A stretch of DNA of 64,000 nucleotides from Lachnospiraceae bacterium (GTDB lineage Bacteria; Bacillota; Clostridia; Lachnospirales; Lachnospiraceae): NCBI GenBank assembly GCA_009911035.1, contig QXWO01000026.1, positions 1-64,000 on the forward strand, in the 5' to 3' direction. Below are positions 45,280 through 54,646 of this stretch, piece after piece. The first letter of the stretch is position 1. Each line of letters starts with the position of its first letter. Both the position numbers and the translations under genes were made by a program. The notes under the pieces were generated by a model. The model had not been told where the DNA came from and did not search any database. It saw only the letters and a program-made list of their open reading frames with translations.

Positions 45280-46708
45280 GGAAAAGGACATGGCAATCCG
45301 GCTGTCGGAATTATTGTACCTGTTATTCTGGGGAATCATGTTGTTTGCAAAAGGAATTGGGCTGTACGACGGGCAGCTCCTTTATAAGATATTTTTGGTG
45401 CTGGCCTTTTTATGCATAGGGGCCAAAATGTGTATTACAGAATATTCTTTCCGGGAGTGGGCAGTGATATTTTTTTTGCTGGCATGGTCTGCGGTGGTCT
45501 ATCGGGTCAGCGGGGAAAAGGGTGTTTTGATCTGCATGGTGACAGCTGCAGGCATGAAAAATGTTTCTGTAAAAAGATGCTTTCAGACCGGACTTATTGT
45601 ATGGGCAGCGGCCATGAGCCTGCGGTTCCTGACTTCTCTTATTTTTATTGGGAACGTTGAAACAGCGGTTCAGACAAAAAATATTTTTGGGGCGGTTCTG
45701 CGTTATTTTATGGGATACCCCCATCCTAATGTTCTGCATATTTCCTATCTGGTGCTGGCAGCTTTTGTGATTTACTGTGTCAAAGATACTTATTGCTGGA
45801 AGCACCTTTTGCTTTTAATGTGGGGAAATATTTTTCTGTTCTTTTATTCATACAGTTTTACGGGCGCACTTATTGTAATGATATATATATGTCTGTCTTA
45901 TTATGTAAAGAAGAAAAAGATTAGCAAAATAGAATATTTTCTGGTGAAGCTGGTGTTTCCCGGCTGCATTCTGGTTTCTGTCATTATGCCGATGGCATTG
46001 CAGGGAAGAATGTTTGAGCTTGCTGACAAGATATTTAACAATAGAATTAATCTGGCCAGACATTTTCTAACTCTTGACAATATGTCCCTACTGGGGAATA
46101 ACCTTGCGGCAATTACAACAGATGTTATTACAATGGACAATGCATACCTCTTTACGCTTGTAACTTACGGGATACCTGTTTTTCTTCTGATGTGTGTAGG
46201 ATATATGACAGTAGTGTCAGATTATGTAAAGCAGAATAAAAATATAGAATTGGCAATGATATGCTGCTTTCTTGCGGCAGGATTTACAGAGCCATTTTTA
46301 TTTAATACTTCTTTTAAAAATCTCACACTTTTGTTTATTGGAGAGCAGCTTTTTGTGGAATTAAACAGACAGAAAACAGGGCAGAAGGAATTTGCTTTTT
46401 TAAGGAATTGGGATAAAACGGTCAGGATTTCTATGGAAAAGCTATGGAAAATGTCAGAAAACCTACGCTGTGTGTGGTCTGCACACAGAAAGGCTATTTT
46501 GGGGGTGGGAACGGCGGCGGCACTTATTATTAGTATTTGTGCAGGTGTTTTTTATCAGGCAGAGCCGGAAGTTATGGTGCTGCAGAAGGAAAATCTGCTT
46601 ATCTATGAGCGGGTCAGAAGTGTACTAACTGCGTTTTCCTTAAGTTTTATCTGCTTTAACATGATAGGGCTGGCTGTATGCTATGGGAAAGGAGCCAGGA
46701 AATTATGA
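45272..46708 (+). CDS. Wzy-like polysaccharide polymerase, tandem paralogue
   Basis: A 478-residue polytopic protein related to the preceding one (YSFREWAVIFFLL, GYPHPNVLHISYLVL at matching places). It is longer by about 85 residues at the C-terminus, where a basic linker leads to two extra helices (about 410-428 and 450-472). Those may be a membrane add-on without enzymatic role. GGTGGAGA lies just before the ATG. Polymerase or ligase function is inferred from topology and neighbours. The stop overlaps the next start (ATGA). Confidence 0.75.
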   Translation: MSKEKDMAIRLSELLYLLFWGIMLFAKGIGLYDGQLLYKIFLVLAFLCIGAKMCITEYSFREWAVIFFLLAWSAVVYRVSGEKGVLICMVTAAGMKNVSVKRCFQTGLIVWAAAMSLRFLTSLIFIGNVETAVQTKNIFGAVLRYFMGYPHPNVLHISYLVLAAFVIYCVKDTYCWKHLLLLMWGNIFLFFYSYSFTGALIVMIYICLSYYVKKKKISKIEYFLVKLVFPGCILVSVIMPMALQGRMFELADKIFNNRINLARHFLTLDNMSLLGNNLAAITTDVITMDNAYLFTLVTYGIPVFLLMCVGYMTVVSDYVKQNKNIELAMICCFLAAGFTEPFLFNTSFKNLTLLFIGEQLFVELNRQKTGQKEFAFLRNWDKTVRISMEKLWKMSENLRCVWSAHRKAILGVGTAAALIISICAGVFYQAEPEVMVLQKENLLIYERVRSVLTAFSLSFICFNMIGLAVCYGKGARKL

Positions 46709-47874
46709 ATATTACACATGTCTGTCTTGTTGGCGGATATACAGAAGGACTTAATTATCAGGAAAATAATATCATTAAATACCAGGCAGCAGACGGCCAT
46801 AGGGTAAGTCTGATTACCACAGACCATTGTTTTATAGAGGGTGTGTGGGGAGTGTGCCCTACGGAAAAAGACTATATAAATCCTCATGGAGTCCGTATCA
46901 TCCGCCTGCCTTTTGCCTTTCCGTTCCCTTATAATATAAACCGTCAGATTGGCATTTTTAAGGGATTTAAGGAGATATTGGAAGAACTTAAGCCGGATGT
47001 TATCTTTGTGCATAATCTTCAGTTTCAGGATAACCGCAGGGTGGCCTCTTATAAAAAAAGGCATCCTAATGTGACGGTCTATGCGGATAATCACAGCGAT
47101 TTTTCCAACAGCGCGCGGAACTGGTTTTCGCGTAACACCTTATACCGGCTTTGGTGGAAGCCTTGTGCAAAGTCAGTAGAACCTTATGTGAAAAAGTTCT
47201 TTGGAGTTATGCCTGCAAGAGTAGATTTTTTGCAGAATATATACGGAATTGCGGCAGACAAGACAGGGCTGCTTCTTATGGGGGCAGATGATGAAAGTGT
47301 AGAACGGGCGGCCCGAAAAGAGATCAGTGCCAGTGTGCGGGAGAAATTCGGCATAAAGCAGGAGGACTTTCTGATTGTTACTGGGGGAAAAATTGACGCA
47401 TTTAAAACCCAGACATTGCTTTTAATGGAAGCTGTAAAGGAAATTCCACAAGAGAACTTAAAACTGTTGGTATTTGGTTCTATTGAAGAAGAACTGAAAG
47501 AAAAACTGCTTGCACTTTGTGATGGAAAAAAAATCCAATATATTGGGTGGGCAAAAGGTGAGCAGTCTTATGAGTACTTTGCTGCAGCCAATCTGATAAT
47601 TTTTCCAGGGAGACATTCCATTTACTGGGAGCAGGCAGCAGCCCAGGGAATTCCCATGATTTGCAAATACTGGGAGGGAACGACACACGTAGATATCGGT
47701 GGTAATGTAGAATTCCTTATGGAGGACTCGGTTAAAGTTATAAAGGAAAAGATAGTGGAGCTTTTAGATGATCCCGAAAAATATGCACAAATGAAGAAAA
47801 GTGCGCAGGGCAGTGGGAAAAATGCCTTTTCATATCGGTTAATTGCGAGAAAATCGGTAGGTTTAGAAGAATGA
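46705..47874 (+). CDS. GT4-family glycosyltransferase
   Basis: A 389-residue GT-B enzyme. CLVGGYTEGLNYQENN opens the acceptor domain, and the donor domain shows VTGGKIDAFKTQTLLLMEA (about 225-243), LLVFGSIEEEL and FPGRHSIYWEQAAAQGIP (about 308-325), a variant of the usual EX7E segment. The variant loop suggests a subgroup distinct from the other GT4 enzymes here. AAGGAG precedes the ATG at 46705, which overlaps the preceding stop; an upstream frame from 46678 lacks such a site. It overlaps the next gene by four bases. Confidence 0.83.
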   Translation: MNITHVCLVGGYTEGLNYQENNIIKYQAADGHRVSLITTDHCFIEGVWGVCPTEKDYINPHGVRIIRLPFAFPFPYNINRQIGIFKGFKEILEELKPDVIFVHNLQFQDNRRVASYKKRHPNVTVYADNHSDFSNSARNWFSRNTLYRLWWKPCAKSVEPYVKKFFGVMPARVDFLQNIYGIAADKTGLLLMGADDESVERAARKEISASVREKFGIKQEDFLIVTGGKIDAFKTQTLLLMEAVKEIPQENLKLLVFGSIEEELKEKLLALCDGKKIQYIGWAKGEQSYEYFAAANLIIFPGRHSIYWEQAAAQGIPMICKYWEGTTHVDIGGNVEFLMEDSVKVIKEKIVELLDDPEKYAQMKKSAQGSGKNAFSYRLIARKSVGLEE

Positions 47875-48782
47875 TAGCCTTTTTTTATGAATCAGTTCGA
47901 AAACTGAAAAAAGAAAACAGATTTTACTGGAAATTACTATATAAAGTTAACAAGGTGCTTGTAAATATGTGTTTTCCCGTGTGCCGGTACTGGAGACGGG
48001 GAGATGGTACGGACAGGCAGAGCAGGATCATTGTTTCCCTGACAACCTATCCGGCGAGGATAAACAGCGTATGGATGACTGTCAGTTCCCTGTTGCAGCA
48101 GACGATGAAGCCGTATAAGGTAATATTGTGGCTGGCGGAGGAACAGTTTGCAGGCAGGAAAATACCTCAAAATCTTGAAAGACTAAAAAAACGCGGACTG
48201 GAAATCCGGTTTTGCTGTGATTTAAAACCTCATAAAAAATATTATGATGTGATGGCAGCGTATCCGGATTATTATATTATTACGGCAGACGATGACATTT
48301 TTTATCCTGAAAATCATGTGGAGAGACTGTGGAAAGGATATGAGAAAAATCCTGGAGCTATCGTATGTAACTGGAGCCACCAGATTGCATTTGACGAACA
48401 AGGCGGCTTTATGCCCTATGATGACTGGAGTGATGAGGCCAGGGCGGTACCCTCCTACGGGACTCTTGCAGTAGGGTGCAATGGCGTTCTGTATCCGCCG
48501 GGAAGCCTTCCGGCGGAAGCATTTTCAAAGCAAAAAATTTTAGAGTGTGCGCTGGGGGCGGACGATTTGTGGTTAAAATGTATGGAAATTCTCAATGAAA
48601 AAAAGACGGTAAACTGCAGCGATATGCCTTTGATCTACTTTAACATCCTGTCAACGAAAAAATCCGGGCTGTGGAAGACCAACACAGGGCAAAGAGGAGA
48701 TAATGACATGATTTGGGGCAGGCTGATGGAAATGTATCCGCAGGTTTTCAGACGGCTGGCAGAGGAGAATGCAGATGATTAG
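47871..48782 (+). CDS. GT-A-type glycosyltransferase (GT2-like)
   Basis: A 303-residue protein. SLTTYPARINSVWMTVSSLL (about 61-80) starts the nucleotide-binding fold, ILWLAEEQF follows, and YIITADDDIFYPENH (about 131-145) holds a DDD metal/donor site. GADDLWLKCMEI near residue 230 provides the acidic acceptor-side block. Proteins of this type occur widely in capsule loci and are annotated simply as glycosyltransferases. The first about 45 residues are basic and hydrophobic and may contact the membrane. Start and stop are both coupled to neighbours. Confidence 0.8.
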   Translation: MIAFFYESVRKLKKENRFYWKLLYKVNKVLVNMCFPVCRYWRRGDGTDRQSRIIVSLTTYPARINSVWMTVSSLLQQTMKPYKVILWLAEEQFAGRKIPQNLERLKKRGLEIRFCCDLKPHKKYYDVMAAYPDYYIITADDDIFYPENHVERLWKGYEKNPGAIVCNWSHQIAFDEQGGFMPYDDWSDEARAVPSYGTLAVGCNGVLYPPGSLPAEAFSKQKILECALGADDLWLKCMEILNEKKTVNCSDMPLIYFNILSTKKSGLWKTNTGQRGDNDMIWGRLMEMYPQVFRRLAEENADD

Positions 48783-49326
48783 TTTTGTTTATAAAATCCT
48801 GTTAAAAATCATGGGTGTGCAATATGGTAAGAGATTCCGTTTGAAAGGTGTGCCGGTCATTTACAATAAAAAGGGTGCGTCTGTCCGTATTGGGGATAAC
48901 TGCACTATTAAAAGTTCTTTTTTGTCAAATCTGGTAGGGCTGTATGCAAGAACCATTATACTCACCAGAATTCCGGGTGCTTCCATAGAAATTGGGGATA
49001 ATGTAGGAATTTCCGGCGCCACAATCTATGCCCGCAGTAGGATTTCCATTGGAGATCACACCAATATAGGCGGTAATGTGAAAATACTGGATAATGATTT
49101 TCATCCGGTAGAGGCGCAGGCACGTCTTATTGACGACAAGGATAAGATTGGAACTGCGCCTGTAAAGATTGGTAAAAATTGCTTTATAGGATGCAATGTG
49201 TTAATATTGAAAGGAAGCGAAATTGGAGATAATTGCGTAGTGGGGGCCGGGGCTGTGGTCAGCGGGAAGTTTGAAGCAGACTGTATGATAGCGGGCAATC
49301 CGGCCCGGATAATTAAAAGGATATAG
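48775..49326 (+). CDS. Hexapeptide-repeat acyltransferase (left-handed beta-helix)
   Basis: A 183-residue protein with the hexapeptide pattern throughout: IGDNCTIKSS, IGDNVGISGATIYARSRISIGDHTNIGGNVKI, then IGKNCFIGCNVLILKGSEIGDNCVVGAGAVVSG and the closing IAGNPARII. Such trimeric enzymes move acetyl from acetyl-CoA to a sugar. The HPVEAQARL loop resembles maltose/galactoside acetyltransferases. AGAGGAG lies seven bases before the ATG at 48775; the ATG at 48769 is too close. It probably acetylates a sugar made by the adjacent transferases. Confidence 0.86.
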   Translation: MISFVYKILLKIMGVQYGKRFRLKGVPVIYNKKGASVRIGDNCTIKSSFLSNLVGLYARTIILTRIPGASIEIGDNVGISGATIYARSRISIGDHTNIGGNVKILDNDFHPVEAQARLIDDKDKIGTAPVKIGKNCFIGCNVLILKGSEIGDNCVVGAGAVVSGKFEADCMIAGNPARIIKRI

Positions 49327-49330
49327 ATAT

Positions 49331-51334
49331 ATGAAAAAACCCTTTACCACCCGTATACTTGGTGTTAATGTTGCGGTTACCAATATGCAGGAAACAGTTA
49401 ATTTGATAATAGCCCATATAGAGGAATTGCGGGGGAAATTTATCTGTCTATCCAATGTACACACGACAGTGATAGCGGAAAAAGATGAGGAGTACAGAAA
49501 AGTACAAAATGCTGCTTTCCTTGCCCTGCCGGATGGAAGTCCCCTTTCCCTGATCCAGCGTCTGCGGGGATTCAGGGAGGCAGAACAGGTGGCAGGGCCG
49601 GATTTGATGCCGGGAATCTTTAGAGCCACAGAAAATACAGATATTACCCATTACTTTTACGGAAGTACACAGCAGACCATTGATGCTCTGGAGAAGAATC
49701 TGCGCGTCAGATATCCGGGGCTGAAAATAGCCGGCATGGAAGCACCTCCCTTTCGTCCACTTTCAAAAGAAGAAGACGGCGCGGCAGTCCGGCGGATAAA
49801 TGAATCCGGTGCGTCTATAGTATGGGTGGGCCTTGGAGCACCGAAGCAGGAAAAGTGGATGTATGGGCACCAAGACAGCATCAATGCCTTGATGCTGGGG
49901 GTTGGAGCCGGATTCGATTTTCATGCGGGAACTGTAAAGCGGGCGCCGGGCTGGATGCGCAGGCACTATCTGGAATGGCTTTACCGCCTGATACAGGATC
50001 CCCGGAGGCTTTGGAAGCGTTATGTGGGGACAAACGGGAAGTTCCTCCTGCTTTCTGTAAAGGATGCTTTTAAATGGAAAAAATATGTGGATTCAGACAA
50101 AAAGAATCTGCTGATTTATGCCCACTACTATTATCCGGATGTGGCCTCGACGGGACAGATTTTAACGGAGCTTGCGGAAGGATTAAACGATACCTTTCAT
50201 ACCACAGTAATCTGTACAGTACCTTCCTATACAGGAAAAATATCCCGGTATTACCGGAAGCATAAATATTATTTTGAAAATATCAACGGCGTCAATGTTC
50301 TGCGTATCCGGGTTCCGGAATTCAGAAAGAATTTTACGCCAAGCCGTATCTATAATATTTTAGCTTATTTTGTATCAGCAGTTTTTGCCACTTTCAGAGT
50401 GGAGCGCCAGGACTATGTATTTACAATTTCACAGCCTCCAATATTAGGGGGGATGCTTGGCGTCATTGGAAAATGGGTAAAAAAAGCTAAATTAATTTAT
50501 AATATACAGGATTTTAACCCGGAGCAGGTGCAGGCAGTGGATTTTTCACGGAATAAACTGGTGCTGGGCGCCATGATGTGGCTGGACAAGTATAGCTGCA
50601 GACAGGCAAAAAAGGTTATTGTGGTAGGGCGCGATATGATTGGGACATTACAGCAGCGTTTTGATCCCCTTCCGGCTTACGCACATATTAATAACTGGAT
50701 TAATGAAAAGGAAATTTTTCCCCTTCCCAAAGATGATGAAAAAGTTTTGAAGTTTAAACGTAAGTATCAGTTGGAAAATAAGTTTGTTATTATGTATTCC
50801 GGAAATATCGGACTGTATTATGACTTATTGAATATTGTGAAAGTAATTGAAAGGTTCCAGGGTAAGCCGGAGGTGATTTTTGCTTTTATAGGTGAAGGCT
50901 CTGTGCTGGATGAGCTGAAAGACTACTGCAAAAAGAAGCAGATATCCAATATAACATTTATTCCTTATCAGGATAAAAGTAAGCTGGTTTACAGTCTGAA
51001 TGCCGGAGACGTACACTTTGTGGTAAATGCCAAGGGAATCAAAGGGGTATCTGTACCCAGCAAACTATATGGTGTGATGGCGGCAGGAAAGCCGGTCCTA
51101 GGAATTCTGGAAGAAGGGGCGGAAGCCCGTCTTATTGTAGAGGAAGCGGGATGCGGAATCAGTGTCGATCCTGGGGATTATAAGGCTATCGGACATTTGA
51201 TAGAGAGATTTACCGCTATGCAGGGGACTGCGGAACTAGAGGAGATGGGAGCGAAGGGCAGGGACTATCTGATTGATCATCTGACCAAAGATGTATCGAT
51301 CAAAAAGTACCGGGATGAAATATTGTCCTGTTAG
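49331..51334 (+). CDS. Bifunctional glycosyltransferase: GT26 (WecG/TagA) fused to GT4
   Basis: One unbroken 667-residue frame with two catalytic domains. Residues about 1-245 form a WecG/TagA/CpsF domain: ILGVNVAVTNMQE, LPDGSPLSLIQR (the DG site), VGLGAPKQEKWM and GVGAGFDFHAGTVKRAPGWM. Residues about 260-660 form a GT4 WbuB-like transferase: YYYPDVASTGQI, MYSGNIGLYYD and KGVSVPSKLYGVMAAGKPVL. GT26 enzymes add ManNAc(A)- or glucose-type sugars to GlcNAc-PP-undecaprenol, so the fusion may carry out two consecutive steps. Fusion of these two families is unusual in my knowledge. AAGGAT precedes the ATG. Confidence 0.9.
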   Translation: MKKPFTTRILGVNVAVTNMQETVNLIIAHIEELRGKFICLSNVHTTVIAEKDEEYRKVQNAAFLALPDGSPLSLIQRLRGFREAEQVAGPDLMPGIFRATENTDITHYFYGSTQQTIDALEKNLRVRYPGLKIAGMEAPPFRPLSKEEDGAAVRRINESGASIVWVGLGAPKQEKWMYGHQDSINALMLGVGAGFDFHAGTVKRAPGWMRRHYLEWLYRLIQDPRRLWKRYVGTNGKFLLLSVKDAFKWKKYVDSDKKNLLIYAHYYYPDVASTGQILTELAEGLNDTFHTTVICTVPSYTGKISRYYRKHKYYFENINGVNVLRIRVPEFRKNFTPSRIYNILAYFVSAVFATFRVERQDYVFTISQPPILGGMLGVIGKWVKKAKLIYNIQDFNPEQVQAVDFSRNKLVLGAMMWLDKYSCRQAKKVIVVGRDMIGTLQQRFDPLPAYAHINNWINEKEIFPLPKDDEKVLKFKRKYQLENKFVIMYSGNIGLYYDLLNIVKVIERFQGKPEVIFAFIGEGSVLDELKDYCKKKQISNITFIPYQDKSKLVYSLNAGDVHFVVNAKGIKGVSVPSKLYGVMAAGKPVLGILEEGAEARLIVEEAGCGISVDPGDYKAIGHLIERFTAMQGTAELEEMGAKGRDYLIDHLTKDVSIKKYRDEILSC

Positions 51335-51350
51335 AATATAAGGAGCTTAT

Positions 51351-52517
51351 ATGACATTCTTTCTGTTTGCAAAGCAGTTAGTGGATATGTTTTATCAGTA
51401 TCACACATTAGATTATATGATGGTAATTCTGGTCGTTCTTCTGCTGATTTATCAGGTGGCCCTTGTGCGTCCTGATATCAGGAAGCGGTTTATGCTGACA
51501 GATGGGATTGTCATCTTATTAGGACTTTTGCTGACAATCACCTTTTGGCGGTCGGGAAATGGATACCAGATTTATTTTAAGGTACTTTCATCGTTCCTAA
51601 TATATTTCGTGGGGCGGGTGTATTATGACCGGATCAAGGAATGTTACGGCGTGCTCACCATGGCTGCTTATCTGGTTATATATGCAAACCTGCTGGTACG
51701 CATCCGCCGTTTCGGAGCGGCAGTCTTTCAGGTGAGGGATGCAGGCGGGGATTTATATTATTATGACACAGACATGGCTTTTGCCATGATTCTGGCCATG
51801 GTGTTTATTACAATGTTTGGAAAAAATACAGTTTTCAAACTCTTTACAGTCTTTGCAGTGTGCCCTTATATGGTATTTTGTTCGGATGCAGGAATACAGA
51901 TGGTGCTGATGATTGCAGTTTATGCAATTATGGCTATTTATCTGATGGAACTGGTAGTAAACCATAAGAAACTTTCCGGTATTCTTCTGACAGTTATTAT
52001 TCTTGGATTATTGATGATTGTGGCGGTGATTTATATGCCTGTTCTTGGATTTGAGAATCCGGAACTGATTGTAAATCTTTTTCATGGAAAATTTTTTAAT
52101 AACAGTAATATGTATACGCGGTATGCAGGCTGGAAAATGATTCTGGATAGTTGCCAGAAAGAAGGGGTGCTGGCGCACCTGTTTGGAACCGGCATGGGCG
52201 CTGAAATTGGTATACAGAGTCTGTATATAAAAATATTTTATTCCTTGGGATATATTGGCCTGGCACTGGCGTTTATGCTGATTATCAGTATTATGTATTA
52301 TGTGATGAAGGTAGATGACAGGAAGACCTTTTATCTTGCAGTGATTTTAGCAGTGCTGCTTTTAGGAAGCGGTGTTACAGTCAACAGTATGGAATCCACC
52401 CAGATGAGCTGGTTTCCGCTTTTGTTTTCGGGCATGGTTATATCTTCGGTGCAGGTAGATGAAGAAAAGGCGGAAGGGGAGGGAGCGTATGCTTGCAATT
52501 ATAACGGGGACGATTAG
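51351..52517 (+). CDS. Wzy-like polymerase / O-antigen ligase-type membrane protein
   Basis: A 388-residue protein with about ten helices and an outward loop around residues 235-290 (KFFNNSNMYTRYAGWKM and LFGTGMGAEIG), the usual place of the catalytic loop in Wzy/WaaL proteins. It is not close to the tandem pair at 44107-46708. As the third polymerase candidate it may serve a second glycan, for instance the one begun by the GT26-GT4 fusion directly upstream. AAGGAGCTTAT precedes the ATG. Its 3' end overlaps the next gene by 29 bases. Confidence 0.76.
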   Translation: MTFFLFAKQLVDMFYQYHTLDYMMVILVVLLLIYQVALVRPDIRKRFMLTDGIVILLGLLLTITFWRSGNGYQIYFKVLSSFLIYFVGRVYYDRIKECYGVLTMAAYLVIYANLLVRIRRFGAAVFQVRDAGGDLYYYDTDMAFAMILAMVFITMFGKNTVFKLFTVFAVCPYMVFCSDAGIQMVLMIAVYAIMAIYLMELVVNHKKLSGILLTVIILGLLMIVAVIYMPVLGFENPELIVNLFHGKFFNNSNMYTRYAGWKMILDSCQKEGVLAHLFGTGMGAEIGIQSLYIKIFYSLGYIGLALAFMLIISIMYYVMKVDDRKTFYLAVILAVLLLGSGVTVNSMESTQMSWFPLLFSGMVISSVQVDEEKAEGEGAYACNYNGDD

Positions 52518-53208
52518 ACCATCCCAGAAGATGAAGCAATTGGTTCTTCGGGATGAAAATGAGAGATTTAAACAGTATGAAGAAGGGCTTCGTTTTCTGC
52601 TTGAGAGCAGGGCTTTTTCTAAAGTTATATTTTGCGAAAACAGTGGTTTTGGGGCAGAAAAGCTATCCTGCTTAATAGATATGGTATCCGGAAAGGATAT
52701 GGAATTGGAATTGCTGTCGTTTCAGGGGGATGTTGAAAAGGCATGTACTCATGGGAAGGGCTACGGAGAGGGAGAAATCATGAAGTATGTTTTTTCCCAC
52801 AGCAGGCTTATTTTGGGAGAGCCATTTTTCGTCAAGATAACGGGAAGGCTTAAGGTAGATAATATTGGAAAGATGGTAAAACATCTTGACCCGGAAAATA
52901 CCTATTTTAATATTCCGAACCGGACAAAAAGAGACATTTATGATACCAGAATCTATGGTATGCCCTGCGCCCAGTTTAAAAAGCTGTTTATGGATATATA
53001 TACGCAGGTAATGGATGAACAGGGAATTTTTCTGGAAAGCGTATATACGCAGGTCATTCGGGATAATAAGATCAATATCACAAATTTCCCGCATTACCCG
53101 AGAATCACAGGTATATCCGGGTCAGGGGGGAGTGTATACGGGTACACGGAATGGAAATGTAAAATCAGGGATATTTTCTCAAAAGTGAATGTATACAGGG
53201 TAAAATAA
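52489..53208 (+). CDS. Protein of unknown function, possible glycosyltransferase
   Basis: A 239-residue soluble protein that I do not recognise. AIITGTIRPSQ at the N-terminus looks like the first strand of a nucleotide-sugar fold, VIFCENSGFG follows, and FFVKITGRLKVDNIGKMV (about 114-131) and NIPNRTKRDIYDTRIYG (about 140-156) resemble acceptor or donor loops seen in capsule proteins. No DxD motif is obvious. The start at 52489 follows GGGAGGGAG; a frame from 52459 is less likely. Its place between a polymerase and a GT2 suggests a transferase. Confidence 0.6.
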   Translation: MLAIITGTIRPSQKMKQLVLRDENERFKQYEEGLRFLLESRAFSKVIFCENSGFGAEKLSCLIDMVSGKDMELELLSFQGDVEKACTHGKGYGEGEIMKYVFSHSRLILGEPFFVKITGRLKVDNIGKMVKHLDPENTYFNIPNRTKRDIYDTRIYGMPCAQFKKLFMDIYTQVMDEQGIFLESVYTQVIRDNKINITNFPHYPRITGISGSGGSVYGYTEWKCKIRDIFSKVNVYRVK

Positions 53209-53240
53209 TGGCGGTACACAAGTATGAATAAGGAGCAGAT

Positions 53241-53963
53241 ATGCTTTTTTCTATAATAACAGTATGTTTTAACAGTGAAAAGACAATTGAAAGAACCATA
53301 AAAAGTGTACTGGGGCAGAAGTTTAAGGACTTTGAGTACCTTATCATTGATGGGGACTCCAAGGACAGAACCATGGAAATTGTCCGGCAGTATGAGCCAT
53401 TGTTTGAGGGAAAAATGAAATGGATTTCGGAACAAGACCATGGAATTTATGATGCTATGAATAAAGGGATAGAAATGGCTTCGGGAGAGCTGATTGGGAT
53501 TGTGAACAGCGATGACTACTATGAGCAGGATGCCCTTGAGCAGATAGCAAAGGCTTATCCGGGAGATGAGTATTGTGTTATTTATGGAATGCTCCGGAAA
53601 GTTATAAATGGAAAAGAAGTCATGGTTTACTTGAAAAATCATGACTTCCTGGATGAAGACATGATTGCCCATCCGTCCTGTTTTGTGTCGGCAAAAGTGT
53701 ATGAGAAATATGGTCGGTATTCATTAAAGTATGCATATTCAGCAGATTATGAATTTATGCTGCGGATAAAGAGACATGCGGAAGTCAAGTTTATTGCGGT
53801 TTACCATATCATATCAAACTTTTCTCTTGACGGTGCGTCTGGTTCTGTGAAAGCATATAGAGATACCCTGCGGCTTAAGAATGAATATCATTTAATCGGA
53901 AAGAAAGAATACCGGATGAAAATGATCAAGAGCTGGATAGCATTAAAGATAAAGCGTACTTGA
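53241..53963 (+). CDS. GT2-family glycosyltransferase (WcaE-like)
   Basis: A compact 240-residue GT-A enzyme. IITVCFNSEKTIERTIKSVL opens the fold, LIIDGDSKDRTMEIV is the donor loop (IDG in place of VDDGS), and GIVNSDDYYEQDAL holds the metal-binding aspartates. SEQDHGIYDAMNKGI between them is characteristic of the short WcaE-like group. Unlike the other GT2 proteins here it lacks a long C-terminal region. AAGGAGCAGAT precedes the ATG. It lies next to the dTDP-3-amino-sugar cassette and may transfer that sugar. Confidence 0.9.
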   Translation: MLFSIITVCFNSEKTIERTIKSVLGQKFKDFEYLIIDGDSKDRTMEIVRQYEPLFEGKMKWISEQDHGIYDAMNKGIEMASGELIGIVNSDDYYEQDALEQIAKAYPGDEYCVIYGMLRKVINGKEVMVYLKNHDFLDEDMIAHPSCFVSAKVYEKYGRYSLKYAYSADYEFMLRIKRHAEVKFIAVYHIISNFSLDGASGSVKAYRDTLRLKNEYHLIGKKEYRMKMIKSWIALKIKRT

Positions 53964-54009
53964 AAATTGCTTTCTATGAGATGTATCCTTGGTTTGTGGG
54001 AGAGAACAG

Positions 54010-54606
54010 ATGCAGATAACATGGAAAATGACAAAAGAATTTATAAGAAAAGACCTTTACCGGAATCTGGAGTCCTGTTCTAAGAAAGATGTGGTAAAGG
54101 CATTCTGTTCCAGAAATTCTACCACAGGGCTGCTGGTTTATTACCGTATCTGCCATTATTTTGCCGGACTGGAAAAAAGGAATGTTGTGCAGTTTCTGCT
54201 TCATTCGTTTTGCTATATCCGTTTCATGCACTTGCAGGAGAGATGCGGCATTGAAATGAGCCAGCGCACGGAGATCGGCTATGGACTGCGCCTGCCCCAT
54301 AAAGGAGGCATTGTTATCCATATAAAAGCAGTGATAGGCAACAACTGTGAAATTATGCAGGGAGTGACAATCGGAAACAATATTATGAAGTCCCGGGATG
54401 AAGTGGCGGTGATAGGAGACCAGGTGCTTCTTTGCGCAGGTGCTAAAATCATTGGCAAAGTAACAATTGGAAACACTGTTATTGTGGGAGCCAATGCGGT
54501 GGTAACACATGATATAGAAGACCATATGATTGTGGGGGGGATTCCTGCTAAACCAATCGGGAAATGTGATGACAGGTTTGTGATTAACAAAGGGCAGCAG
54601 GAATAA
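54010..54606 (+). CDS. Serine acetyltransferase-like hexapeptide acetyltransferase
   Basis: A 198-residue protein with an N-terminal helical part (about 1-70) and a left-handed beta-helix: IGYGLRLPHKGGIVIH (about 89-104), IGNNCEIMQGVTIGNN, IGKVTIGNTVIVGANAVVTHDI and VGGIPAKPIG. It looks like CysE/WcaB, but context just before a sugar aminotransferase and a 3,4-ketoisomerase makes N- or O-acetylation of a sugar more likely than serine acetylation. The frame opens at 53989 with a TTG; the ATG at 54010 has GGGAGAG before it. A G7 run at 54534-54540 is in frame. Confidence 0.8.
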   Translation: MQITWKMTKEFIRKDLYRNLESCSKKDVVKAFCSRNSTTGLLVYYRICHYFAGLEKRNVVQFLLHSFCYIRFMHLQERCGIEMSQRTEIGYGLRLPHKGGIVIHIKAVIGNNCEIMQGVTIGNNIMKSRDEVAVIGDQVLLCAGAKIIGKVTIGNTVIVGANAVVTHDIEDHMIVGGIPAKPIGKCDDRFVINKGQQE

Positions 54607-54646
54607 CCAGATACCCTATAGTTGATAATGTGAGGAGAAAATTGTA

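Noticed and set aside
44572-45339. 255-codon open frame on the minus strand
   Set aside because: Antisense to the tandem polymerase genes, rich in His/Asn/Gln from reversed hydrophobic codons, no family resemblance.
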